From assembly GCA_023423045.1 (NCBI GenBank), contig JAFAGA010000052.1:40224-104223 (forward strand): DNA of 64,000 nucleotides, read 5' to 3'. Under the pieces are notes generated by a model. That model searched no databases, was not told the origin of the DNA, and saw only the letters and a program-made list of their open reading frames with translations. Source of the stretch: Bacillota bacterium (GTDB lineage: Bacteria > Bacillota > Clostridia > Lachnospirales > Lachnospiraceae). Shown here one piece after another: positions 18,136 to 26,030 of the stretch (positions within the stretch are counted from its first letter, which is position 1; every line of letters starts with the position of its first letter). The translations under genes and the position numbers were made by a program.

Positions 18136-18954
18136 TTATTCTTTTTGGCAGGCAGGGCATATAAACGTAGATGTACTGCCCGTTTTTATCGAAACTATCG
18201 TCTCACCACAGACCGGACAGGGCTGGTTTTCTTTATAGCCCACAAGGAAATTGTCCATTGTGAAGCTGCCTTTTTGCCCAAAGAAATCACTTTCATAAGC
18301 AAACGCGCCTTTTTCCCGCGAAAGGTCCAAAACCCCTGTTATGCTGTCATAAAGGAGCCTGATTTCATCCCCGTCCATGTCCGATATTTTCTTTTGGGGA
18401 TGCAGGCGGGCCCTGAATAAAATGTCATGCATATACATATTCCCGATGCCGCCGACATTCTTCTGATTCATTAAAAAAGCTTTGACCTGTGTCTTTTTTC
18501 CTTTCAGGAGAGATGAAAAATAATCAGGCGTAAATTTTTCGTCAAAAGGGTCAATCGCAATATCTTTTGTGTTGGGCTCTGATGCAAGTTCACCATCCGA
18601 AACGAGTAGAAATTTGCCGAACCACCAAAAGCGGGCGGTATAACCGCTGTCGTCACTAAAGAGAACTTTGATTTGGTATTTGTGAGCTTCGTTCTTCTCA
18701 TTATCAAAGAACAAAATATCCGCACCCATACCAAGAGATAAAAGGATATTCTCACCGTTAGAGAGCGTAGTGATAATCCATTTCCCTCTATTCCGGATAT
18801 CGTCAATTTTTGCGCCCGTGATTCGTTTTTGAAACTCATCAGACGGGATATTGGCGCATTTTTCTTGTAGCAGAGTAAGAGTTTGTATGGTCTTTCCGCG
18901 CAAGGTATCTCTCATTTGTCCTGCGAGCTTAGCGATTTCAGGTAGTTCAGCCAT
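18136..18954 (-). CDS. Fpg/Nei-family DNA glycosylase-like protein, N-terminal Pro missing
   Basis: A 272-residue member of the formamidopyrimidine-DNA glycosylase/endonuclease VIII family by length and layout. It has an N-terminal beta-sandwich, the beta-hairpin lysine region NRGKWIITTL, an H2TH motif QKNVGGIGNMYMHDILF (about 163-179) and a C-terminal zinc finger CPVCG...CPACQ. The first residues are MAELPE, not MPELPE, so the N-terminal proline that acts as nucleophile is Ala (codon GCT; one base from CCT). The zinc-finger Arg is also replaced (KTGSTSTF). It may be inactive as a classical lyase, or a variant. It overlaps the MerR gene by 8 bp. Confidence 0.85.
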   Translation of the reverse strand: MAELPEIAKLAGQMRDTLRGKTIQTLTLLQEKCANIPSDEFQKRITGAKIDDIRNRGKWIITTLSNGENILLSLGMGADILFFDNEKNEAHKYQIKVLFSDDSGYTARFWWFGKFLLVSDGELASEPNTKDIAIDPFDEKFTPDYFSSLLKGKKTQVKAFLMNQKNVGGIGNMYMHDILFRARLHPQKKISDMDGDEIRLLYDSITGVLDLSREKGAFAYESDFFGQKGSFTMDNFLVGYKENQPCPVCGETIVSIKTGSTSTFICPACQKE

Positions 18955-19903
18955 TTTCTTCTTTCCTTTCGTTCTTTATTTGTATTGGAATAAATATGTC
19001 CTGTTGATATCGGTTCAACTTATTCGCTATATCCCACGGCAGAATTTCCTCAATCATATCGTAGCGTTGCAATTCTCCTTCCGCGTTAACATCAAGCTCA
19101 TAATGGTCGCTCTTATTTACCCAGTCCTTCAACAGAATTAAGGTATCATCCATATCTTCCATGAAGGAACTGGCTATGGCGAATAGCCCGCTTGGAAATT
19201 TTTCATCCGCGTACTTTGTTGTATTTTCATAATCACTTGGGATTTTCATAAGCATAATCCACTCATCGTTTGGTTCTTTGCGGTAAAAACAATTGCGCAA
19301 TCCCGGACTTGGTGTGAACCCAAATTTCACAAACAGGTTCTGCATTTTATCCCCATCCAGGTTTTCTGCTTGTCCTGTTTTTAATCGTGAAGTAAGAATA
19401 CGCATGGGTGGTAATCGAATAATACGAACATCATGCAGCCTTAATGCTTCACGGCTGATTTCAGACAACTTTTCAAATGTGACAGCCTCATTTTTTTCCA
19501 CTGCAGCAAGCCTTTTTTCAGTTTCTTCATGAAGTAAAGTAATGCCCGATATTTTCTTGATACCGCTCATCAGCATTTTATGCAGAAAATCATCGACAAG
19601 ATGTCTTAGTTCCGATAAGGCCGAAATTTCTGTGTCAAGTGATTCAAGCTTGTCCACAAACGCTTGAATCAATGCCGCCATGTCTTCACTTTTGAATATA
19701 ACGACCATATCCTTAATCGGGATTTGTAATTTGCGTAAAATAATAATCTGTTTCAATCGTTCAAGCGCGGCGGTATCATAATAACGTTGGGCTTTGTTAT
19801 CTGGATGGTTGCTCCATAAAAGCCCCATCTCCTCATAATATCTTAGTGTCCTGCTGGATATACCGTAATTTTCAACAACTTCGTTTATTCTAATCAACTC
19901 CAA
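18947..19903 (-). CDS. MerR family regulator with effector-binding domain
   Basis: A 318-residue transcription factor. The MerR HTH is at residues 1-75 (NEVVENYGISSRTLRYYEEMGLL), followed by a coiled linker (about 78-115) and a C-terminal domain of about 160 residues resembling a GyrI/BmrR-type effector pocket (IIRLPPMRILTSRLKTG). The start is TTG at 19903 with GGCGGTG five bases upstream. The promoter has the 19-bp spacer typical of MerR targets, so autoregulation by DNA twisting is likely. It is co-transcribed with the glycosylase-like gene. Confidence 0.9.
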   Translation of the reverse strand: MELIRINEVVENYGISSRTLRYYEEMGLLWSNHPDNKAQRYYDTAALERLKQIIILRKLQIPIKDMVVIFKSEDMAALIQAFVDKLESLDTEISALSELRHLVDDFLHKMLMSGIKKISGITLLHEETEKRLAAVEKNEAVTFEKLSEISREALRLHDVRIIRLPPMRILTSRLKTGQAENLDGDKMQNLFVKFGFTPSPGLRNCFYRKEPNDEWIMLMKIPSDYENTTKYADEKFPSGLFAIASSFMEDMDDTLILLKDWVNKSDHYELDVNAEGELQRYDMIEEILPWDIANKLNRYQQDIFIPIQIKNERKEENG

Positions 19904-19924
19904 AATATCACCGCCTTTTTAATT

Positions 19925-19955
19925 ATTATACAAGTTGACGCAAGGTCAATGTCAA
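19925..19955 (-). promoter_or_regulatory. MerR-type promoter with 19-bp spacer
   Basis: Minus strand: TTGACA (19950-19955), 19-bp spacer, TATAAT (19925-19930). The spacer contains the dyad TTGAC CTTGC GTCAA centred between the boxes. An over-long spacer with a central dyad is the hallmark of MerR-activated promoters. Confidence 0.88.
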
Positions 19956-20017
19956 TAGTATATTTCTGAATACCTGATAGCATAAAATGGTATAGTGAAT
20001 TTTTTCAAGAACTCATA

Positions 20018-20169
20018 CATGCTTTTCCCCGAAATTATCCTTCAAGTTCAATAAGAATTGGTTCCGCTGCTGCCGGACCACTATACGGAGCCTTTCCGGT
20101 TGCCGCCATCTTCATGAAAAGAAACATAAAGTTTATGAATATACTTACATACTTCATATCCGATTTCTG
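20018..20169 (+). pseudogene. Fragment of a YraQ-type permease
   Basis: A plus-strand frame reads RIGSAAAGPLYGAFPVAAIF then MKRNIKFMNIL before a stop. This mirrors the GSISAGPVYAAFPMCVML block of the intact permease gene at 20547-21275, which lies on the opposite strand. No start or remaining domain is present. It is therefore a decayed piece of a second permease of the same family. Confidence 0.5.
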
Positions 20170-20170
20170 A

Positions 20171-20275
20171 TCACTTGAACAGGAGAAAATTTTCAACCAG
20201 TCCTAAAACAGGAATATACCAGGCTATGTTAAAACCTTCGATACCAAATAAATCTTCCACCATAAATCTATTCAT
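20171..20275 (-). CDS. Possible 34-residue membrane peptide
   Basis: ATG with GGAGG five bases upstream, then MNRFMVEDLFGIEGF and a hydrophobic stretch NIAWYIPVLGLVENFLLFK, then TGA. It fits a small single-helix membrane peptide. It lies in a region that also holds permease debris on the other strand, so chance cannot be excluded. No family recognised. Confidence 0.35.
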   Translation of the reverse strand: MNRFMVEDLFGIEGFNIAWYIPVLGLVENFLLFK

Positions 20276-20546
20276 CCTGTCCTCCAAAACCATTTTAACC
20301 GTATATCTGCATTTATTCTTGATAATTCATCCCACGATGCCCTGGGCAAAAAACTCTATGTCTAGTTTAAATGTACTTTGTTTCGAAAGCAATGATAAGA
20401 ATAAAATAGATTATGATGAGCTAAATAGGATATAATTATTGCACCCATTGCTTTTTTTGCCATAGAAATAGCGGCTTTGAGTTCAAAACCGCTATTTAAT
20501 AAAGGATATCATACTATGTAACCGCTCAAACAACGGTTATTATTAA

Positions 20547-21275
20547 TCATTTGGATATCAGCATATTCTCATTATAAGAGACAGCCTTTACCGGACATGA
20601 TTTTATTACATTCTCCAGCTTATCCATATCTATTGTCTCATACGATTTCACGAGCGCCTTTTTGTTTTCCATCCCGAATAATTCGGAATAGCTCTTTGCG
20701 CAGAGAGTACACCCCATGCAGGCGTCTCGGTTGATATGAAGTCCAGCCTGTGTCAACACCTCGCCGGGCAAATCCTTATCTTTTATCATTTTGTCTGCCA
20801 GCCACGAAAAAATGGTGATTGCAATAATGGTAAGACCCCATCGAACAACCATGAATTTAGGACCTAAAAACTTCGCTTCGTTGATGAGCATGGGAATCTT
20901 AATGACAGCCCACGAACTTAATATAATGATAATATTCCGAAGGGAGGCCCCTTTTTTATGGAGCATGACGCACATTGGAAATGCAGCATAAACCGGACCT
21001 GCTGATATACTTCCAACTACAAAGGAGAGAAAAATACCTTTCGATTTAGCGCTCTTACCCAAATACTGCATGATTTTTTCCTTTGGAACCCATATGTCTA
21101 AAAGTGCCGTAAGAACGAAGATAACCGGCATAATCATGAGCATTTCTTTAATATAATACCCGCTGCTTTTCACCGACTCAATTCCTATTGCCGGGTTTGC
21201 AATAAACATGGTGATATAGGCTAAGGCTACAACTACCAAGAAGAGATTTTCTTTTAGCTTTTTTATCATTGTCAT
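20547..21275 (-). CDS. YraQ/DUF318-type permease half with C-terminal ferredoxin-like domain
   Basis: A 242-residue protein. Residues 1-165 carry about four to five membrane helices with the permease block GSISAGPVYAAFPM. Residues about 175-242 form a soluble cluster domain beginning INRDACMGCTLCAKSY (CxxCxxC) with a later Cys-Pro (SCPVKAV), which suggests a single iron-sulfur site. It overlaps the preceding permease half by 4 bp (ATGA), so the two halves probably assemble. Attachment of a redox domain to this permease suggests redox-gated or redox-coupled transport (inference); the solute is unknown. Confidence 0.78.
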   Translation of the reverse strand: MTMIKKLKENLFLVVVALAYITMFIANPAIGIESVKSSGYYIKEMLMIMPVIFVLTALLDIWVPKEKIMQYLGKSAKSKGIFLSFVVGSISAGPVYAAFPMCVMLHKKGASLRNIIIILSSWAVIKIPMLINEAKFLGPKFMVVRWGLTIIAITIFSWLADKMIKDKDLPGEVLTQAGLHINRDACMGCTLCAKSYSELFGMENKKALVKSYETIDMDKLENVIKSCPVKAVSYNENMLISK

Positions 21276-21754
21276 ATTATCACCCCCATTACAAGTGCGA
21301 TTGCAATGGCAAAAAGAAAGCTAAGTCCGTTGCGGATTGCGGTAAACTTTACTCCAAACGCTCTCCTTTCGAGGGGGAATGTGACCACGCCTACCATTGT
21401 CAGTGTCGTCAGAAAAGCAACAGACGGAATCACGCTAATTCCTGCATGGATTAGTGTGCCCACTAAGGGGAACGCAATAAAAGCAGGAACCAGTGTGATT
21501 GTACCAAGCAGTGCTCCCCCAATTGTTGCCAACAGGACCGATTGAGTACCCAAGAAAGCAGCAACTTCTGCAGGCGGAATAAGTGTTAAAATTAGTCCGA
21601 TTGCAAAAATAATGGAAAGAATGCTTACCACCATCCCTTTTCCCATTCCAAGCGCCATTTTAAGAGCCTGTTTCGTTCTTACCTTGTCTTTGGCAAGGGA
21701 AATTCCAAGAAAAATTAATGTACCACCCCATATTGCCACCGTGAAAATATCCAT
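21272..21754 (-). CDS. YraQ/DUF318-type permease half
   Basis: A 160-residue membrane protein with four to five helices, including LLGTITLVPAFIAFPLVGTL, the equivalent of the conserved permease half-repeat. GGGAGG six to seven bases before the ATG supports the start. It is followed directly by the ferredoxin-linked half and preceded by the cupin gene at 23 bp, forming a three-gene operon. Family members are predicted permeases; arsenical or other metalloid export has been proposed for relatives, with nothing specific visible here. Confidence 0.78.
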   Translation of the reverse strand: MDIFTVAIWGGTLIFLGISLAKDKVRTKQALKMALGMGKGMVVSILSIIFAIGLILTLIPPAEVAAFLGTQSVLLATIGGALLGTITLVPAFIAFPLVGTLIHAGISVIPSVAFLTTLTMVGVVTFPLERRAFGVKFTAIRNGLSFLFAIAIALVMGVII

Positions 21755-21777
21755 ATGAATCCTCCCTCAAAATCAAG

Positions 21778-22092
21778 TTACTTTCCCGGTGCCGGCGCCT
21801 TGACAACAATCAGCTCCAAGATTTCATCATGTAGGTTTTTAACATTCATTTTAATTCCCTTGGGGATTTTCAAGATGGTTCCCACGGGATACTCATGGAT
21901 TTCCTGTTCGTCCAAACCAATGGACAGCAAGCCTCTTATCACTGTCATGTAGACATTGGAATTGGAAAAATGCTCCGGCAGCCCTTCGCTTTTACTCAGA
22001 ATCATGTGATTAAAGTTCACATTTTCATCGGCAATAACTTTTTCAATTACGTGTGTGTCATTTTGCACCATTCTAAAAGCCTGTTCAATCAC
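21778..22092 (-). CDS. Small cupin-fold protein
   Basis: A 104-residue single-domain protein with a cupin-like beta barrel: VNFNHMILSKSEGLPEHFSNSNVYMTVIRGLLSI, then EHEYPVGTILKIPKGIKMNV near the end. It has a His/Glu pattern but not a complete HxH metal motif. It starts at GTG with GGAGG eight bases upstream and is the first gene of the permease operon, diverging from the Crp/Fnr gene. It may sense or bind a ligand related to the transported solute. Confidence 0.72.
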   Translation of the reverse strand: MIEQAFRMVQNDTHVIEKVIADENVNFNHMILSKSEGLPEHFSNSNVYMTVIRGLLSIGLDEQEIHEYPVGTILKIPKGIKMNVKNLHDEILELIVVKAPAPGK

Positions 22093-22154
22093 TTATAGTT
22101 CCTCCTTTTTCTTTTACAGATACAGATATTATAACGTTGTGATTTGCCTCGAGA

Positions 22155-22183
22155 TAGACACGTATGTTTCTTTTTGCTATAAT
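22155..22183 (+). promoter_or_regulatory. Promoter of the Crp/Fnr-family gene
   Basis: TAGACA (22155-22160), 17-bp spacer, TATAAT (22178-22183), about 25 bp before the GTG start. It differs from consensus at one position in the -35 box. Confidence 0.85.
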
Positions 22184-22207
22184 ATTTTAGAGAGGAGTGA
22201 TGTCATT

Positions 22208-22861
22208 GTGATAGAAATGATTAAGACTATACCATTGTTTGCGCAGTTATCGTCGGATATAATAAATTTGTTAATTTCAGATAATCAATTATATTTGAAG
22301 AATTATTCCAAAGGCACAACTGTTTATAATCAAAAAGACCAATGTAAGACATTTGATATGGTTATATCCGGCGGCCTTGTTGCATATTCCCTTTTAGAAA
22401 GCGGTTCGGCAATGACAATGTTTGAATTCTCCAAGGGACATATGCTGGGCGCAAATTTACTGTTTGGTGATACCCATACATACCCGTTTACAATATACTC
22501 TCTGTCCGATGCACAGCTTTTGCACATTACCAAGAAAGCGGTATCGAAATTTTTACACGACTATAATTTTACGATGCAATTCATCGGAATGCTATCACTT
22601 AACTCTCAGAAACTTAATGCAAAAATTACAATGGCAACTCAAAAGACCCTCAAAGAAAATCTTTTAGAATACCTTAGACAGCAATCCATATTACAACACT
22701 CAAATGTCATTGTATTACCTATCAGCAAAAAGCAACTCGCTGATTATCTTGGTGTACAACGTCCATCTTTGTTTCGTGAACTGAAAAATCTCAAGGAGGA
22801 AGGTATATTAGATGTTTCCAATCGGACTATTTGTTTGAACAATGTTCAGAGTTTTAACTAA
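22208..22861 (+). CDS. Crp/Fnr family transcriptional regulator
   Basis: A 217-residue regulator. A cyclic-nucleotide-binding-type beta-barrel spans about residues 10-120 and a winged helix lies near the C-terminus (ISKKQLADYLGVQRPSLFRELKNL, about 172-195). No Fnr-type cysteine cluster is present, so it is not an iron-sulfur oxygen sensor by itself. I start it at GTG 22208, ten bases after GGAG; the ATG three codons later is further away. It diverges from the cupin/permease operon and is its most likely regulator. The signal is unknown. Confidence 0.88.
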   Translation: MIEMIKTIPLFAQLSSDIINLLISDNQLYLKNYSKGTTVYNQKDQCKTFDMVISGGLVAYSLLESGSAMTMFEFSKGHMLGANLLFGDTHTYPFTIYSLSDAQLLHITKKAVSKFLHDYNFTMQFIGMLSLNSQKLNAKITMATQKTLKENLLEYLRQQSILQHSNVIVLPISKKQLADYLGVQRPSLFRELKNLKEEGILDVSNRTICLNNVQSFN

Positions 22862-23162
22862 GTAGCAGACATGGCAGCTATGGTCGTCTCAAAACCCTGC
22901 CTCCTCAAATTTACTTCAAACCATCATTTTCAATACATCCAATAGACTGCCACAGAGGAGTACGCCTGGCAACTTAAAAATAGTTTTATAACGCAATCAT
23001 GGGCAAGTACCATCGAAAATGGTCTTACCCATAATTTTTATACTATGATAAGGTCACGCATACAGGTTGACTAATATAACTCTAAATTCACGAGCCATTT
23101 TTATATTACCATCCGGCCAAACAATACTGTCGTTTTCTGATTGTTTGCTATTCATCTATTAC
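22862..23162. other. Gene-free stretch
   Basis: No supported gene. A 34-codon minus-strand frame (start 23154) lacks a ribosome site. The only clear element is the hairpin described at 22999-23039. Confidence 0.5.
22999..23039 (+). terminator. Terminator downstream of the Crp/Fnr gene
   Basis: ATGGGCAAGTACCAT pairs with ATGGTCTTACCCAT (one mismatch, one bulge) around CGAAA, followed by ATAATTTTTA on the plus strand, about 140 bp after the stop. Confidence 0.55.
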
Positions 23163-23600
23163 TCATCGTTTCGAATATCTGCCCTGTAGAGATTTGAGCG
23201 TTTTATTGATCTCACTGGCTTCCTTTTTGTCAAGTAGCCAGCTGATCAGGTTGACTGCAATATAAACGGCGAAGACTGCCAGACCGAAAAAGGATGCCTC
23301 GACAGGGTTATGGAGAATCCCGGTCCAAAATCCGAATGCGATCAGCATCGCCTCAAGCACAGTGACATGAAACACCTTACGGACGAGGGCCTGCTGCAAT
23401 GACAATTCCCTGCGTGAATAGGTTACAAATGAAGGTACGAGGCTAATAAGCCCAAAAATAAGGGGAGAAAAAAATCCTTCATAGCCAAACCTTGCAGTTG
23501 GGTCAAGAGACAGCCCCAAAACGGCGATCGCCGCCGTCACGCAAGTGGTGATGATAAAGTATTCCATCAGACATCTTTTCAAAAAGGCCTTAAAACTCAT
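23163..23600 (-). CDS. DUF3021 family membrane protein
   Basis: A 145-residue protein with four predicted membrane helices, in the pattern of DUF3021, which is found next to LytTR regulators in Firmicutes. It overlaps the LytTR gene by 4 bp (ATGA), so the two are translationally coupled. The pairing suggests a membrane partner that controls the regulator, as in LytTR regulatory systems. No ABC transporter gene adjoins it, unlike many relatives. Confidence 0.82.
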   Translation of the reverse strand: MSFKAFLKRCLMEYFIITTCVTAAIAVLGLSLDPTARFGYEGFFSPLIFGLISLVPSFVTYSRRELSLQQALVRKVFHVTVLEAMLIAFGFWTGILHNPVEASFFGLAVFAVYIAVNLISWLLDKKEASEINKTLKSLQGRYSKR

Positions 23601-24043
23601 ACGCTCTCACCTAACAATCTCTTTTTTAGCTCCGGCACATACTGTCGGGAAATGATAACTTCCTCGCCGTTAAACATAGTTGCCGAAAACCGCCCGTTCA
23701 AGATCGGGCGAACATGATCGATTTTCATCAGATTAACAACCTGAGATTTTGAGCAGCGGAAAAACCTTCGGTTTTCATACATCTCAGCAAATTCGTACAG
23801 CTTGCATTTGATCTCATATACCTTTTTTGCCGTATAAGCAAAAACTCTATTTTCAACAGCTTCAACAAAGAAAATGTCCTGAAGGGAAATCTGGCTCGCC
23901 CTTTCGTCGGAATACCCCGCAAGTGTGGCGCCAACTGATTTTATAAAGTTAACGATACTTCTCACATCTTCGTTTATTTCATAACATTGGATAATTGCTC
24001 GCTCTTCCTTATCCTTGCCAATCTGATTCACAAGAACTTTCAA
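23597..24043 (-). CDS. LytTR family DNA-binding protein
   Basis: A 148-residue protein whose C-terminal half (about 45-145) is a LytTR DNA-binding domain: ISLQDIFFVEAVENRVFAYT, then FFRCSKSQVVNLMKIDHVRPILNGRF and EVIISRQYVPELKKRLLG. There is no receiver domain, so it is not a response regulator. I start it at TTG 24043, the first residues being LKVLVNQIGK as in relatives, with GAGGTGG four bases upstream; an ATG 29 codons earlier has no good site. Partner of the DUF3021 protein. Confidence 0.85.
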   Translation of the reverse strand: MKVLVNQIGKDKEERAIIQCYEINEDVRSIVNFIKSVGATLAGYSDERASQISLQDIFFVEAVENRVFAYTAKKVYEIKCKLYEFAEMYENRRFFRCSKSQVVNLMKIDHVRPILNGRFSATMFNGEEVIISRQYVPELKKRLLGESV

Positions 24044-24280
24044 CCTGCCACCTCGCAACCATAAATAAGCTATATTTCTCCATCCGCCGCCAATCTGTTT
24101 TTCCTTTGCGGCGGATAAGTTTATCGGCAATCATCAGTTTATCACCTTGATTCAAAGCATGACAATTATCGATAATACCTTATAATTATAGCATATTTCT
24201 GGCAGCAATTTCAAGCTGCCATGTGATTTAATAGCTTTGAGATGTCCATATTTTAAGGCTTCTTGTGTTTACGGGAGTGC

Positions 24281-25585
24281 TCAATATTCCGTTTTCAACT
24301 GTAGCGCTCCGGCGTCCTTGAGCGTGTGATTAAAGAAATCCAGCACGATATGATTCATCGTCTTAATACAGTAAGGGCTGTCAACCTCTCCGGTTCCGAG
24401 CATACGTGCAAATGCCGGGGAAAAGAGCGGAAGATCAGTGAAATTCAGATGTCCCGAGTCGCGAATAACAATATCATAAGCTTCAGCCGCATGTGCGCTG
24501 GCAGAAAGATTGTTATAAGCCGTGCCCAATTGCCGGGCATCTTCGTAATGGCTGTCGTTATACAGGTTCAGCAGAGGAACCGGATAGTCTTCCTTGGTCA
24601 AGATTACCTGCCCGTTTTCAATTCCGGTTTCTTCACCGATCATCGTACCATCAATCACGATCACAGCATCCACATCGGGTCGCTCCCTCCCTGTCTGTGC
24701 CGCTGCCGCGCCACCAAGTGAATGTCCGAATAGACCAATTTTATCTTCGTTGATCAATGTGCCAATGGTTTCTGGTGTTTCGCCTTCCATATTGTTCAGG
24801 ATTTTATTCAGGACAAAATTTATATCGTCGGTTCGAAGGGCCAGCCATTCGTGAGTTTTGGTATAGGTTGTCTGTTTGTCATAATCGCCGTTTGTGATGT
24901 TGACGGCATCATTGAGAAATGCTGTGTTCACAAATGTCATGCTGCCGTCCGTGTGTTTTGCAAAGAAGGCCTGGTAGCTATGGTCTATGCTGCAGACCAC
25001 ATACCCGTTGCTGGCGAGGTCTTCAAAAGTGGAAATATTGCTGCCGCGATAACCGAATGCTCCATGTGAAAATACGGCAAGCGGGAAGGTGTCTGTACCT
25101 TTCTCAATATCCGGATACCAGAACTGAACTGTCAGTTTTCTGTTTTCGTCCGTCTTGGAAAATGGATCGACACGCGAGTCATCTACAAAAGTAACGCTTG
25201 TGGTATCCACGGCATAAGAACCTGTGGACGCAATCGGCGCAAACTGCGGAAACAGAATGCCGGGCAGGATTAAGAAGGTCAGCATGAAACAGCTGCTGAT
25301 GCAGGAGAGAATGGCCGTTGATCTCTTATATTTCTTTTCGGGCCCAGGTTTTCTGATAAAAAATACGGCGCTGAATACGGCGAGAATAACGAGGAGAATA
25401 AACAGGCCTATCCAGCGAAATCCCCACCAGTAAACACCCGTTGCCATAAGTAAAGCGAATATTATGAATGCGGAGATCCGTATGATGTGCTTTATCCTCG
25501 TTTGGCAATCCTTTGTGATAATTCTGTAACCAAGAAATCCTAATTGCGCGCTCAGCGCGGTAAATAATGTTATGATTCCAAGCAT
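24281..25585 (-). CDS. Membrane-anchored alpha/beta hydrolase (PAF-acetylhydrolase-like)
   Basis: A 434-residue protein. Residues 1-125 contain about four membrane helices (two near the N-terminus, FIIFALLMATGVYWWGFRWI among them). The rest is an alpha/beta hydrolase domain: oxyanion region FSHGAFGYRGSN, nucleophile elbow GHSLGG (about residue 290) and a late His in DSGHLNF. This is the layout of platelet-activating-factor acetylhydrolase-like enzymes. It is likely a cell-surface lipase or esterase; the substrate is unknown. No partner genes. Confidence 0.8.
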   Translation of the reverse strand: MLGIITLFTALSAQLGFLGYRIITKDCQTRIKHIIRISAFIIFALLMATGVYWWGFRWIGLFILLVILAVFSAVFFIRKPGPEKKYKRSTAILSCISSCFMLTFLILPGILFPQFAPIASTGSYAVDTTSVTFVDDSRVDPFSKTDENRKLTVQFWYPDIEKGTDTFPLAVFSHGAFGYRGSNISTFEDLASNGYVVCSIDHSYQAFFAKHTDGSMTFVNTAFLNDAVNITNGDYDKQTTYTKTHEWLALRTDDINFVLNKILNNMEGETPETIGTLINEDKIGLFGHSLGGAAAAQTGRERPDVDAVIVIDGTMIGEETGIENGQVILTKEDYPVPLLNLYNDSHYEDARQLGTAYNNLSASAHAAEAYDIVIRDSGHLNFTDLPLFSPAFARMLGTGEVDSPYCIKTMNHIVLDFFNHTLKDAGALQLKTEY

Positions 25586-26030
25586 AAGTAATACCTCTTT
25601 TTCTGTTTGTTGTACGCAGTATAACTCATGCTCTTTTGCCTATCAATAAATTCGCCTGTAAGTTGCGTTAATTCGTTGTAAGTTACAAATCTCTTCGTAA
25701 TCTTCGGGCAATGTCAGTATTCCCCATAACCTATCCTCCTTAAATTTTTCCGTGATTCGCATAAAAAAGCGTAAAAGCAAAAACTCTTACGCCTCAAAGT
25801 AATCTTTATTCATTTTCAACTATTAATAAATCAGTATAACTGCCTTTCTCAGCCAACCGGTGCGAATATTCTTTGTCCCCCTCTACACTGCATCTGCCAC
25901 AAGAACATGTTACAAAATCATGCACAGTTTGGATTCAATAATATCACCGCCGTATTTGCATTGTATACTAATTTTCAATATTTTCTCTCATTTTAACTTC
26001 TTGAAATTGCTTATACTCATTTCCTTTTCG
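25586..26030. other. Gene-free stretch (about 445 bp)
   Basis: Between the hydrolase gene and rlmD. It contains a short GCGTAA/TTACGC inverted repeat near 25767-25790 and AT-rich sequence. No RNA gene or coding region is supported. Confidence 0.4.

Noticed and set aside
23053..23154. 34-codon minus-strand frame after the DUF3021 gene
   Set aside because: Lacks a Shine-Dalgarno sequence and has no recognisable sequence.
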